Below are positions 42,593-52,838 of a DNA stretch of 64,000 nt, piece by piece (position 1 is the first letter of the stretch; each line of letters starts with the position of its first letter). The translations under genes were made by a program, and so were the position numbers. Origin of the DNA: Pythium myriotylum. Lineage: Eukaryota > Oomycota > Peronosporomycetes > Pythiales > Pythiaceae. The stretch lies in assembly GCA_023091665.1 (NCBI GenBank), contig JALJCQ010000009.1, positions 2,108,001 through 2,172,000 of the forward strand, read 5' to 3'. The notes under the pieces were generated by a model. The model ran no database searches, was not told the origin of the DNA, and saw only the letters and a program-made list of their open reading frames with translations.

Positions 42593-45500
42593 TCACTGGC
42601 CTCCGTGCGTCGCCCACGCTCGCGCCTCAAGGCCCTTCTGGAACGCCCTGGCCACGCGGACTTGTGCGCGGACGCGGGAGATCCCACGCACCCAGGACGC
42701 GTGGGCACGCTTGCTCTTGGGGCCTCGGACTTCCACCGCGTCGTTCTCGTGGCACACGGCCATCCATGCCGGCAGCCGATTGGACGACCAGAATCGAAGC
42801 GCGAACCCGAATGGCAATGACAGAGCACCGAGCCCAATTGAGATCAACCACTGGTCGCCGTTGAGCGGCGCGCAACTGAAGAAGCGGCCCGTGAACTGCA
42901 CAATGATGATCTGCATACCGATCTGGAAGATCGTGACATAGTGGTGGATTTCGTTCCCCATGATTCCGTCCAGAACGTTGAGCTCGTCATGGATCTTACG
43001 GCAATTGAGTTCGTTGAAGAGCTGGAGCCACACAAACGTGTTGAAGATTACCGTCATGTGCACTGTTGGATCAATGCGTTCGTCTTCGGTCAGATCGCGG
43101 AAGCGGCCCGACTTGACTCCCAGCATTTTCTCACCGCTGAAGGTTAGCCACAGGAGAATTCCCAGCTGCAAGAATGCTTGCCCGAAGATGTGTTTTGTCA
43201 TCGCCTTGGACAGCAGTGGCTTGGTCTTTGGGTAAGGTCTTCGCTCGAGCAGCGCGGCTGTTGGTGGCTCCGTCGCGAGCGACAGCGACGCAAACGAGTC
43301 CATGATGAGGTTAACCCAAAGCAGCTGCACAGCCGTCAGTGGTGACTGCTCGAGGATGATCGCGCCTATCAATGCAAGGGTGATGGCAACGACATTTACT
43401 GTGAGCTGGAACTGCAAGAACTTGGCGATCGAGTCGTACACATTGCGGCCCCACTTGATCGCCTGCACGATCGACGTGAAGTTATCGTCCATCAGGATGA
43501 TGTCGGACGCATCCTTGGCGACGGCGGTGCCGCTAATCCCCATGGCGAACCCTACGTTGGCTTTCTTGAGCGCTGGCGCATCGTTTGTGCCGTCACCAGT
43601 AACAGCTATAACCTGCGGGCCGTGCGGCAACAAGTTTGACTGCATCAACCCTGATACAAGCGTATACTTGTCTTTTGGCGATGACCGAGCAAGCACACGC
43701 AGCATTGGCCAGATCTTGTCAAACTCAGACTGGATGATGTTGCCGCGACCATCGAGCACACGCGTACGGAACTCGAGACCTTCCATCACCAACGCACCAT
43801 CATTTGGACTAATGATACCACACTTGCCGGCGATCGAGCGAGCCGTCGTGATGTTGTCGCCCGTCACCATGCGGACAACAATCCCTGCGCGATGACAAAT
43901 ACGGATAGCATCCGGCACTTCTTTCCGAACGGGATCCTCGATCCCCACGATGCCAACGCACGTCAGATCCTGCTCCACTTCATCGTCCGGCCACTTGCTG
44001 ATCTCTTCAGCCGAGCATTCCACGTCTCGATACGTCATGCACAGCGTGCGATACCCTTGCGATGCGTACTTCTCGATGACAGACCGGATGATGATGTCCT
44101 TCTGGTTCGAGTCCAGACTAGCGACTGACCCGTCGAGACGCTTCATCTTGGAGCACAACCCCAACACCACCTCAGTTGCACCCTTGGTGTAGATGCGACA
44201 CGTCGTCGGCGATCGCCGCACGACAACCGACATGCGCTTCTTCTTACTCGAGAATGTCAGCATGTGCGCAATCTCGGTGCTGGCACGTACCTGAGAGTAC
44301 TCGACGCCGCAGTCACGCACGAACTGGAGGAGCGCACACTCAGTCTTGTTGCCGGTATGTTCGGGCTGTCCTCCGGCCACTTTCGGAGGCAGGATCTCGG
44401 CGGTCGAGTTCACACAGATGCCGTTGCAGAACGCTTCCTTTGTCGCCGTACTCATTTCTTCTGCAGCTTGAGACGCAGCCGCGAACTCAGACCCTCCGAT
44501 CCAGAGCTGCATCACCGTCATGCGGTTAGTCGTGAGAGTGCCGGTCTTGTCGGAACAGATCGTCGTGGCGCTGCCCATGGTCTCGCACGCGTCCAAGTGT
44601 CGCACGAGGTTGTTGTCTCGGAGCATTTTCTTGACGGAGTATGCAAGCGCGATGGTGACGGCGAGGGGCAATCCTTCGGGAATGGCGACGACGAGCACCG
44701 TGATGGACACGATGAAAAACTGAAGGTAGTCGGTGATGTACTTGTTGTCCCATTCTTGTTTGTCTGTGTGGAAGGTGTCGATCGAAAAGCGAATGGACAT
44801 GATGAAGAACACGAGTAGCGCGACTGTTGTGCCGAGCTTGCCGATGAGAATTGTGAGGCGGTAAAGTTTGGCCTCAAGTGGAGATTGACCGTGGGTATCT
44901 TCATATTCCTCCTTTTGTTCGACCGTTCCATTGGCCTTGGGGTCCACATCAACGACCGCTTGATCTGCTGAGGGTGTGGTGGCTGTATCCTTCTTTTTCT
45001 CTTCCTTCTTCTCGCCGCTCTTCCCGTTGATCAGCTTCTTGATGATACCCGCCTGAGAGTTCTCACCAACAGCAATCACCAGCATCTTCCCAAGACCTTC
45101 CATCACTTTCGTTCCCGACAACAGGAACGGGTTCTCATGGTTCTTGACCAACAAATCCGATTCGCCCGTCATCGCGCTCTCGTCTAGCTTCAGCTCCTTC
45201 TCATCGAAGACGATGCCGTCCGCACAAACGATGTCGCCCAGATCCACGCGCACGATGTCGCCGACGAAGATGCTGTGCTTGGAGACCTCACACGGCACGC
45301 CGTTCCGGATACACTTGATCTTCTCGTCGTCCTTGACGGCGTTGAGCGCCTTGAATTGTCGCTCCTTCTGGTAGTCGTTCACGGCCGTCACAAAGGTGAC
45401 AACGAAGACGGCGAAGATGATGCAGGCGCCTTCGATCCACCCAGTCTTGGGGTGTTTTCCGATCGTGACCGACAATATGATGGACAAGATCCCAGAACAT

Positions 45501-45790
45501 GTTAGAACTATAATGGTAACATCTTGAAAGGCTTCCCACATGAGCTCGAGCAGCCCTTTGGAGCGCGGCGGAGGGATGTAGTTGGACCCGAACGCGTCCT
45601 CTCGCTTCTTGAGGTCGCCGGCGTCGTTGCTGTCGAGCCCTTTGTGGATGTCGACGCCGAGCGCCGCGGCGACGCCTTCGATGTTACCGAGCTTGGCGAG
45701 CTGCTCGGCCTGCTTCTCGTGCGGCGTCTCCACGAGCCGGATAAGCTGGCTTGCGTTTAGGCGGAACTGCCCGGAGGCATGCACACTCAT
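42593..45790 (-). CDS. P2B-type (PMCA-like) Ca2+-transporting ATPase, copy 2
   Basis: This ORF of 1065 residues shares all catalytic motifs with copy 1 (TGES, PEGL, DKTGTLT, TGDGTNDAP, VNLIMDSFASLSLATEPPT). The N-terminus differs (MSVHASGQFRLNASQLIRL). The C-terminal tail is about 25 residues longer and basic/amphipathic (KSKRAHASWVRGISRVRAQ), so it could act as a calmodulin-binding or autoinhibitory tail that copy 1 lacks; that is inference. The second copy sits directly upstream of copy 1 on the same strand, a tandem duplication. Confidence 0.94.
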   Translation of the reverse strand: MSVHASGQFRLNASQLIRLVETPHEKQAEQLAKLGNIEGVAAALGVDIHKGLDSNDAGDLKKREDAFGSNYIPPPRSKGLLELMWEAFQDVTIIVLTCSGILSIILSVTIGKHPKTGWIEGACIIFAVFVVTFVTAVNDYQKERQFKALNAVKDDEKIKCIRNGVPCEVSKHSIFVGDIVRVDLGDIVCADGIVFDEKELKLDESAMTGESDLLVKNHENPFLLSGTKVMEGLGKMLVIAVGENSQAGIIKKLINGKSGEKKEEKKKDTATTPSADQAVVDVDPKANGTVEQKEEYEDTHGQSPLEAKLYRLTILIGKLGTTVALLVFFIMSIRFSIDTFHTDKQEWDNKYITDYLQFFIVSITVLVVAIPEGLPLAVTIALAYSVKKMLRDNNLVRHLDACETMGSATTICSDKTGTLTTNRMTVMQLWIGGSEFAAASQAAEEMSTATKEAFCNGICVNSTAEILPPKVAGGQPEHTGNKTECALLQFVRDCGVEYSQVRASTEIAHMLTFSSKKKRMSVVVRRSPTTCRIYTKGATEVVLGLCSKMKRLDGSVASLDSNQKDIIIRSVIEKYASQGYRTLCMTYRDVECSAEEISKWPDDEVEQDLTCVGIVGIEDPVRKEVPDAIRICHRAGIVVRMVTGDNITTARSIAGKCGIISPNDGALVMEGLEFRTRVLDGRGNIIQSEFDKIWPMLRVLARSSPKDKYTLVSGLMQSNLLPHGPQVIAVTGDGTNDAPALKKANVGFAMGISGTAVAKDASDIILMDDNFTSIVQAIKWGRNVYDSIAKFLQFQLTVNVVAITLALIGAIILEQSPLTAVQLLWVNLIMDSFASLSLATEPPTAALLERRPYPKTKPLLSKAMTKHIFGQAFLQLGILLWLTFSGEKMLGVKSGRFRDLTEDERIDPTVHMTVIFNTFVWLQLFNELNCRKIHDELNVLDGIMGNEIHHYVTIFQIGMQIIIVQFTGRFFSCAPLNGDQWLISIGLGALSLPFGFALRFWSSNRLPAWMAVCHENDAVEVRGPKSKRAHASWVRGISRVRAQVRVARAFQKGLEARAWATHGGQ

Positions 45791-46531
45791 GGTTGCGAAA
45801 GCTGAAGACTGCTTGTTCCCTCAACACGACCCTCTTCAAGATGAGAAACGACTCGGGTCTCATCACAAGATTTCGTCGTCGTGACTTGCAGTCTGGTGGG
45901 ATCGTGCTGCGGCGATCTCATTTGCTCTACGTCGGGGCATGTCGCAAGGATCCGTTTAATCTCTGCATGCGATCTGCAACGAACTCCGACGAAAGACTAG
46001 GTGCACAATGCACTTCGAGACCTTCAAATGGCTACAATTTTTAGGCGATTCTGATGCCCAACCGCTCGCTCAGACCATCAACGGCATCTCAGCATCGTTC
46101 CGTGCTTCCTCTCTGAACCACACTTCACGCGGACGATGTCCTTGTGCACGAGAAAGGTTTTTTTTTTGGCAAGTTCAACCTTGCCACGGGGACTCGTCGC
46201 CTTCCATAATTCCTCAGCGCAACTTTTCGATTCTTCACAAGTGGTCGGCCCCGACTCGTCGCCAAAGATCGCACACGCCAGCGTCGCACGAGTTCACACG
46301 GCGACTGCTCACCGCACCTCCAGGCCGCACGTTGCGAGAGCAAAGCGTCGCTCGACGGTGGATGAGGAAAGGTCGCGAGGCGGCGAGCGCGGACGAACGG
46401 CAGCCGCTCACGGAGGCACTGGGAGCGGCCATGTGCATGGGCTCCCGGTGCTGGTTTTGTCGAGCGCAAGCCCCAGTTCATTCGACAACTTCCCTCGTCG
46501 AGAGCAAGTGACTCAAGAACCAAGCGCAGCC
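45791..46531. other. Intergenic region: divergent promoters of Ca2+-ATPase copy 2 and tectonin 1
   Basis: About 740 bp between two divergent starts. It contains a T run at about 46158. The 50-100 bp before the tectonin start resembles the same position of the second tectonin gene (both would read TS..NF.RR.Q.TQ in one frame), so duplicated 5' flanking sequence is present. No other gene was seen. Confidence 0.5.
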
Positions 46532-47983
46532 ATGGTGTCAATGAAGGCAATCTTACTCGGCGTGCTCAGCTCGTCCGTGGCCTCGGCCTACGAATCCGAC
46601 TGGTTCACCATCAGCGGCCAGCTCAAGCAGGTGGCATTCGACGGCAAGCAGCTCTGTGGTGTGAACGCCGCCGGCAACATTTGGTGCGCGACCGACAGCA
46701 TCGAGACCAACCCCAACTGGCGCCAGGTCCCCGGCGGGCTCAAGTGGGTCGCTGTCTGGGGCGACAACCTCTGGGGCGTCAACAGCAACGACGATATCTG
46801 GTGTGGTCGCTCGTCAGGCGACCCGCAGTGGCGCCAGCTCCCCGGAAAGCTCAAGCAGATCTCGGCCGACGGAAAGCAAATCTGCGGCACCAACTCCAAC
46901 AACGATATCTGGTGCGCGGACGACTCCATCACGACCAACCCGAACTGGCGCCAGTTGCCGGGCAAGCTCCAGCAACTGGATCTTACTGACGGTGTGATCT
47001 ACGGCACTGCACCCGACGGCACGATCTGGTACGGCATGTCGGACGGCGACCCGAGCTTCACGCAAATCCAGGGCAACCTCGTGCAGATCGCTTTTGACGG
47101 CGAGCTGCTCTGTGGCGTCAACTCGGCGTCAGATATCTGGTGCTCCGACAGCGGCCTGAAGGGCAACCCCAACTGGCGCCAGATCCCAGGCAAGCTCACG
47201 CAGCTCGACGTTGAGGCTGGCCGTGTGTACGGCGTAAACAGCGACTCGACGATCTTCCTGCGTTGGTTCACCAAGCCGGCGCAGACGCCAGGCCTCTGGA
47301 CGGGCTGGCGCCAGCTCGAAGGTAAGTTGCGCCAGATTAACTTCGATGGTAAGACAGTCTGCGGCGTGAACACGGTCGACGACATTTTCTGCGCGACCGC
47401 CGGTCTCGATGGCAAGCCGAACTGGCGCCAGGTGCCAGGCAAGCTCATCCACGTCGTGGTCTGGGGTGATCGCCTCGTCGGCGTGAACCGCGGCAACGAC
47501 ATTTGGATGGGCTTCTCTGCGGGCGATCCGCAGTGGCGTCAGCTGCCGGGCAAGCTCAAGCAGATCTCGTTCGATGGCAAGCAGCTCTGTGGCTCCAACG
47601 CCGCTGATGAGATCTGGTGCGCCGACAGCAACGTGTACGCGGACCCCAACTGGCGCAAGCTCCCGGGAAGCCTCAAGCACGTGGTCGTGCTCAACGGCGC
47701 GCTCTTCGGCACAAACTCGAACGACGACATCTGGACAGGTCGCTCCAAGGGCGACCCCAAGTGGAAGCAGATCCCCGGCAAGCTCAAGAACCTCGAGTAC
47801 GACGGCCTGCGAGTCTGCGGCACCAACAACGTGGACGACATTTGGTGTGCGGACACGGGTCTCCAGTCGGGCGCGCCGAACTGGCAGCGCCTCGACGGCA
47901 AGCTCCAGTACGCGAGCGTCAACGGCGGCAGTCTCTTCGGCGTCAACAGCGCCTCGGACATCTGGACGCGCATCGACATGTAG
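46532..47983 (+). CDS. Secreted tectonin-repeat beta-propeller protein 1
   Basis: The ATG at 46532 gives MVSMKAILLGVLSSSVASA, a signal peptide cleaved before YESDW. The open frame extends upstream without an ATG-led signal, so I discard that part. The mature protein (about 460 residues) is built of some 12 repeats of about 36 residues of the pattern W-x-x-[VIL]-P/D-G-x-L-x(5)-DG-x-x-[LIV]-[YCF]-G-[VT]-N...I-W, typical of tectonin propellers. Related tectonins are lectins and pattern-recognition proteins that bind methylated sugars or bacterial lipopolysaccharide. Ligand and role here are unknown. Confidence 0.88.
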   Translation: MVSMKAILLGVLSSSVASAYESDWFTISGQLKQVAFDGKQLCGVNAAGNIWCATDSIETNPNWRQVPGGLKWVAVWGDNLWGVNSNDDIWCGRSSGDPQWRQLPGKLKQISADGKQICGTNSNNDIWCADDSITTNPNWRQLPGKLQQLDLTDGVIYGTAPDGTIWYGMSDGDPSFTQIQGNLVQIAFDGELLCGVNSASDIWCSDSGLKGNPNWRQIPGKLTQLDVEAGRVYGVNSDSTIFLRWFTKPAQTPGLWTGWRQLEGKLRQINFDGKTVCGVNTVDDIFCATAGLDGKPNWRQVPGKLIHVVVWGDRLVGVNRGNDIWMGFSAGDPQWRQLPGKLKQISFDGKQLCGSNAADEIWCADSNVYADPNWRKLPGSLKHVVVLNGALFGTNSNDDIWTGRSKGDPKWKQIPGKLKNLEYDGLRVCGTNNVDDIWCADTGLQSGAPNWQRLDGKLQYASVNGGSLFGVNSASDIWTRIDM

Positions 47984-48151
47984 GAGATGCGCGCTGTACA
48001 TGTGGTGGTCGGCAGCTTCAACTTGAAGAGCCAACAGCGTCCTACGTAGTAACATTCATGAGCCAACAGTCGAGAAAATCGAAAAGCCACAAAATGTTTC
48101 ACCTTTTACCTTGGGTCTAGCTGCTCTCTACACTACTACCTCCTGCCACTG

Positions 48152-48955
48152 CTGTGCCATTTGCACGCCTGCGATATCGTCTATCGCGACCTCAAGCCAG
48201 ACAACATCATGATCGACGAGCTTGGAAATGTCGCGCTCGTGGATTTTGGGCTTTCCAAGACGAACGTCGCTCAACTCAGTGGAGCTCGGACGATGGCAGG
48301 CTCACCCGCGTACACTGCCCCCGAGCTGCTCAAGCCCAAGAGATCACGCGACTACGGCAAGGCAGTCGACTGGTGGTGTCTCGGCATTCTCATCTACGAA
48401 ATGCTGCTCGCCAAGCGGCCTTTCCATCACCTCAATGTTTCCGTGCTCTACAAGCTGATAGAGAAAGACCCAGTCAAGTTCCCACCCAAGGCTGCAATCC
48501 CTCCCGATGCAAAGAGCCTCATCCTGGGGCTTCTGGAGAAGGACCCGACCAAGCGGCTCGGCGCCCGACAAGCGAGCGACGTGCTGATGCACCCGTTCTT
48601 CAAGGACCTGCAGTGGGACCTGGTGTTGCGCAAGAAGATCCAGCCGCCATGGGTGCCGGCGCCGCTCTCGCTGGAGGAGGAGAAGGCCAAGAACCCAGAC
48701 ATCAACTTCGACAAGTACTTGGCGTCCAAGACGGCGTCCGCGGGCAGCATCTTCAACCTCATCTTCCCGTGGAAGACGCCGAGCTCGAGCACGCGAGCGC
48801 GCAAGATGAGCACCGCGGACAACGACACCTTCGGCAAGTTCAGCTACATCAGCGACACGACCAACTCGTTCCTCGTGGACGAGGACGAGATGCTCGAGTC
48901 GGCGTTCACGGGGCGACGCAGCATCCAGCTCCAGGCGCTCTCCGCCGAGACCTAG
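48152..48955 (+). pseudogene. 5'-truncated copy of the AGC-type kinase gene
   Basis: This is an open frame from CHLHACDIVYRD through the C-terminus, identical to residues about 558-824 of the complete gene at 54797-57271. It lacks the PH domain, the NTF2-like domain and the whole kinase N-lobe including the ATP lysine. It has no ATG at its beginning, and upstream sequence (48000-48151) is unrelated to the kinase. It cannot encode an active kinase. Confidence 0.9.
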
Positions 48956-49467
48956 ACCCTCCCTCGCTGCCACACTAGCAATTCTCCCCCACCGTCGAGT
49001 ACATTAGACACAATTCACTAATATGACGATACACGCCTTTCGCCCCCTGCCGTTGCCGTGGCTTTGGCGCCAGTGCGAGTGGCCGCAAGAGTTCAGTGGC
49101 GCATCCGAGCGAGCGGATGAAGAAAGAGAGAGAGAGAGAAGAAGCCTCAGAAGGTTCAGTCGACGCAGCGCGAGACCCAATGCGAGCGGGTCCGCTCATA
49201 CAGTAATTGGACAAAATGGAAAGATCATCAGCGGCTTCTGCGGACCAAACGGACCAAACGACTCTGCCGGCGGCGGCGCGAGGGCGGCGACGCCGCTCCG
49301 TCTCCCTCGGGCCATTGGGTGGCGAGGGGCGAGGCGAGGGGGCAATTCAATTCCATTCCATTCGATTCAAAGGAGGAGCTGCTCTGCGATTCAGGAAGAC
49401 ACCGTGTTTTGCGACCGAGAGATCTGATGCCGACGGTACACTGTACCCGCCGCGCAGGTTGAAGCGC
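48956..49467. other. Convergent intergenic segment with GA microsatellite (left copy)
   Basis: About 510 bp between the truncated kinase and tectonin 2a. It contains a (GA)n run near 49126-49145 and a purine/CG-rich stretch. I see no gene. It is duplicated in inverse at 54285-54796. Confidence 0.5.
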
Positions 49468-50913
49468 CTACAAGTCGACGCGCGCCCAGACCTCCGAGGC
49501 GCCGTTGACGCCGAAGAGACTGCCGCCGTTGACGCTCGCGTACTGGAGCTTGCCGTCGAGGCGCTGCCAGTTGGGCGAGGCCGACTGCAGACCCGAGTCG
49601 GCGCACCAAACTTCGTCCGCGCTGTTGGTGCCGCAGACTCGCAGACCGTCGTACTCGAGGTTCTTGAGCTTGCCCGAGATCTGCTTCCACTTGGGGTCGC
49701 CCGTGGAGCGACCCGTCCAGATGTCGTCGTTGGCATTCGTGCCGAAGAGCGCGCCGTTGAGCACGACCACGTGCTTGAGGCTTCCCGGGAGCTTGCGCCA
49801 GTTGGGGTCCGCGTACACGTTGCTGTCGGCGCACCAGATCTCATCAGCGGCGTTGGAGCCACAGAGCTGCTTGCCATCGAACGAGATCTGCTTGAGCTTG
49901 CCCGGCAGCTGACGCCACTGCGGATCGCCGGAGGAATAGCCCATCCAAACCTCATTGCCGCGGTTCACGCCGACGAGGCGATCACCCCAGACCACGACGT
50001 GGACGAGCTTGCCTGGCACCTGGCGCCAGTTAGGCTTGCCATCGAGACCGGCGGTCGCGCAGAAAATGTCGTCGGCCGTGTTCACGCCGCAGAGAGTTTT
50101 GCCGTCAAAGTTAATCTGGCGCAACTTACCTTCGAGCTGGCGCCAGCCTGTCCACGGGCCGGGCAACGGCGATGGTGGCTCTGTGAACCAGCGTAGGTAG
50201 ACAGTGGAGGCACTATTGACGCCGTAGACGCGGCCTGCTGCGACGTCGAGCTGTTTGAGCTTGCCTGGGATCTGGCGCCAGTTGGGGGTGCCCTTGAGTC
50301 CGTTATCAGCGCAGTAGATGTCGGAGGCGGAGTTGACACCGCAGAGTAGCTTACCATCGAAAGCGATGTCGACGAGGCCGCCCTGGATTTGTGTGAAAGT
50401 CTGGTTGCCGTCAGCGTTACCGTACCAGATCGTGCCGTCGGGTGCAGTGCCGTAGATCACGCCGTCAGTAAGATCCAGTTGCTGGAGCTTGACCGTTAAC
50501 TTGCGCCAGTTGGGGCTGGTCGTGATGGCGTCGTCTGCGCACCAGGTCTCGTTGTTGGAGTTGGTACCGCAGATCCGCTTCCCATCAGCCGAGATCTGCT
50601 TGAGCTTTCCCGGGAGCTGGCGCCACTGGGGCTCACCTGACGAGCGACCACACCAGACTTCGTCGTTGCCATTGGCCCCCCATAAGTAATCACCCCAGAC
50701 AGCGACCCACTTGAGCCCTCCGGGGACCTGGCGCCAGTTGGGGTTCTTCTCGAGGCCCTCGGTCGCACACAGAATGTTGCCAGCGGCATTCACACCACAG
50801 AGTTGCTTGCCATCGAACGAGACCTGCGTGAGCTGACCGTCGATGGTGATCCAGTCGGATTCGTATGCTACGGCCACAGATAAGCTGAGCACTCCCAGTA
50901 GGATTGCCTTCAT
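49468..50913 (-). CDS. Secreted tectonin-repeat protein 2a (left-arm copy)
   Basis: The start MKAILLGVLSLSVAVA, a signal peptide, precedes YESDWITIDGQLTQ. The product is 481 residues of tectonin repeats, closely similar to tectonin 1 but with changes spread through all repeats (for example DNGLKGTPNWRQIPG against a SGLKGNPNWRQIPG form). The coding sequence equals that of the right arm except for a single base. The longer open frame up to 51090 contains an upstream ATG but no signal peptide at its start; I prefer 50913. Confidence 0.88.
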   Translation of the reverse strand: MKAILLGVLSLSVAVAYESDWITIDGQLTQVSFDGKQLCGVNAAGNILCATEGLEKNPNWRQVPGGLKWVAVWGDYLWGANGNDEVWCGRSSGEPQWRQLPGKLKQISADGKRICGTNSNNETWCADDAITTSPNWRKLTVKLQQLDLTDGVIYGTAPDGTIWYGNADGNQTFTQIQGGLVDIAFDGKLLCGVNSASDIYCADNGLKGTPNWRQIPGKLKQLDVAAGRVYGVNSASTVYLRWFTEPPSPLPGPWTGWRQLEGKLRQINFDGKTLCGVNTADDIFCATAGLDGKPNWRQVPGKLVHVVVWGDRLVGVNRGNEVWMGYSSGDPQWRQLPGKLKQISFDGKQLCGSNAADEIWCADSNVYADPNWRKLPGSLKHVVVLNGALFGTNANDDIWTGRSTGDPKWKQISGKLKNLEYDGLRVCGTNSADEVWCADSGLQSASPNWQRLDGKLQYASVNGGSLFGVNGASEVWARVDL

Positions 50914-51757
50914 CGTCCACAGAAGTGTTGCAGGTAGGCCTTGAGTCGCTTGCGCTCGACGGAGGAAGTTCTTGAATGAGGTTGGGCCTCCGCTATGAAC
51001 CGGTAGGCTGCAGTGGAGGTCTGTGGGGTGCTGCTGTGTACTATGGTCGACTTGGGTCGATTGAGCTGGACCCACTTGCGTCATCTCCACACTCTAGGAG
51101 GACCGGTTCCATCAATTCGATGTCTTCGTGCGAAACATGGTTCCCAATGGATGGAATTGCTCTCGGCGGACGAGGGCGTCGACTGAGCGCGTGTCCATAG
51201 TCCCGACTTTCTACACGTTAGTCCCTGGTTCACTTCATCGGACTTGCATCATGGCGACAGCGCAATCTACACGGATTGGGCGTCCGACGAAGGATGCAGG
51301 GCGGTAGAATAGCAGAATTGACGTTCTCGTGCCGGGTGTATCATCGTCGCTGGTGCTGAGACAACGCTCATGGCAATGATGGAGTACGCGTTACTAGATA
51401 CTCATTACTCTCTCCCTTATGCACCTCTGCGTTGGAGCATTGGCTATTCGGCTGGTGTACTAGTGTTGTACTAAGTGATAGCTCGTCTCTGGAATTAAGA
51501 TTTTGAGCGCGATCTTCCTAGGGCGGGGCTCAGCGTTCGTGGCCAGAACCCTGCATGTGACACTAGTTTGTACTCGGGGATACCGTTGTGCTCAATCGCT
51601 ATGTCCACTCGAGGTGTTTGAAACGAGTCATAGCGCTGCGTGTTTTTCCACCACCCAGTGAGGGACCATGCTCTTCGGCATCCTTCGATGTTTGAAGTGC
51701 TCATCGTCCCTCTCACTGACCACTTCTCACTGACCACTTCCGTGTTACTTCCGTGTT
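50914..51757. other. 5' flank of tectonin 2a, inner part of the left arm
   Basis: About 840 bp. The minus strand holds a small ATG ORF of about 69 codons (51495-51704, beginning MSTSNIEGCRRAWSLTGWW), unrecognised. At the inner edge lies a tandem 14-mer (CACTGACCACTTCT/CACTGACCACTTCC, near 51714-51743) followed by two copies of CGTGTT. No other structure was seen. Confidence 0.4.
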
Positions 51758-51994
51758 GCTGGAGTTGGGGTCGACAAACAATTGTTGCCACATCCAATCC
51801 AGTCTCACTGGTATGACTTAGTCGGCGCAGTGGCCCAAGATTCAATGCGTTGAATCGTCTCCAAATTTTTTTGTATATATAGGATAAGATCATCTTGATT
51901 GGCAGCGGCCGCGATTTCAGTAGCAGCTGCGAATGAGTTCGCCGATGTCAACACAACTCGAGCATCAACTCCTACTTTAATACGGAAGAACAGT
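51758..51994. other. Unique spacer at the centre of the inverted duplication
   Basis: These 237 bp are not shared between the arms. The minus strand has a 64-codon open frame (51805-51999; pieces VDARVVLTSANSFAAATEI and NQDDLILYIQKNLETIQRI) that looks protein-like in composition but matches nothing I know. It contains a GCGGCCGC site. Confidence 0.5.
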
Positions 51995-52838
51995 AACACG
52001 GAAGTAACACGGAAGTGGTCAGTGAGAAGTGGTCAGTGAGAGGGACGATGAGCACTTCAAACATCGAAGGATGCCGAAGAGCATGGTCCCTCACTGGGTG
52101 GTGGAAAAACACGCAGCGCTATGACTCGTTTCAAACACCTCGAGTGGACATAGCGATTGAGCACAACGGTATCCCCGAGTACAAACTAGTGTCACATGCA
52201 GGGTTCTGGCCACGAACGCTGAGCCCCGCCCTAGGAAGATCGCGCTCAAAATCTTAATTCCAGAGACGAGCTATCACTTAGTACAACACTAGTACACCAG
52301 CCGAATAGCCAATGCTCCAACGCAGAGGTGCATAAGGGAGAGAGTAATGAGTATCTAGTAACGCGTACTCCATCATTGCCATGAGCGTTGTCTCAGCACC
52401 AGCGACGATGATACACCCGGCACGAGAACGTCAATTCTGCTATTCTACCGCCCTGCATCCTTCGTCGGACGCCCAATCCGTGTAGATTGCGCTGTCGCCA
52501 TGATGCAAGTCCGATGAAGTGAACCAGGGACTAACGTGTAGAAAGTCGGGACTATGGACACGCGCTCAGTCGACGCCCTCGTCCGCCGAGAGCAATTCCA
52601 TCCATTGGGAACCATGTTTCGCACGAAGACATCGAATTGATGGAACCGGTCCTCCTAGAGTGTGGAGATGACGCAAGTGGGTCCAGCTCAATCGACCCAA
52701 GTCGACCATAGTACACAGCAGCACCCCACAGACCTCCACTGCAGCCTACCGGTTCATAGCGGAGGCCCAACCTCATTCAAGAACTTCCTCCGTCGAGCGC
52801 AAGCGACTCAAGGCCTACCTGCAACACTTCTGTGGACG
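51995..52838. other. 5' flank of tectonin 2b, inner part of the right arm
   Basis: This is the inverted copy of 50914-51757, with the same small ORF at 52048-52257 on the plus strand. Any promoter of tectonin 2b must lie here; no motif stood out. Confidence 0.4.

Larger units (their letters stand above)
48152..51757. repeat. Left arm of a 3.6-kb inverted duplication
   Basis: Every position x in 48152-51757 pairs with 103752-x on the opposite strand in 51995-55600. By reading I found one difference between the arms, in the tectonin gene near 50611 (a CCCGGGAG versus CCGGGGAG stretch). The outer border cuts into a protein-kinase coding region. The inner border is at a short repeat (CGTGTTACTTCCGTGTT). 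Confidence 0.92.

Noticed and set aside
48161..48955. Reading the left-arm kinase fragment as a functional small kinase gene
   Set aside because: It starts without ATG inside the kinase C-lobe, lacks the ATP-binding lobe, and equals the 3' end of the full gene.
49120..49150. GA microsatellite as a regulatory element
   Set aside because: It lies between convergent genes, where no promoter is expected; it is simple-sequence repeat.
49207..50196. 329-residue frame antisense to tectonin 2a (and its twin at 53556-54545)
   Set aside because: It is a repetitive shadow of the tectonin repeats in the opposite strand; it has no signal peptide or domain and starts in the microsatellite flank.
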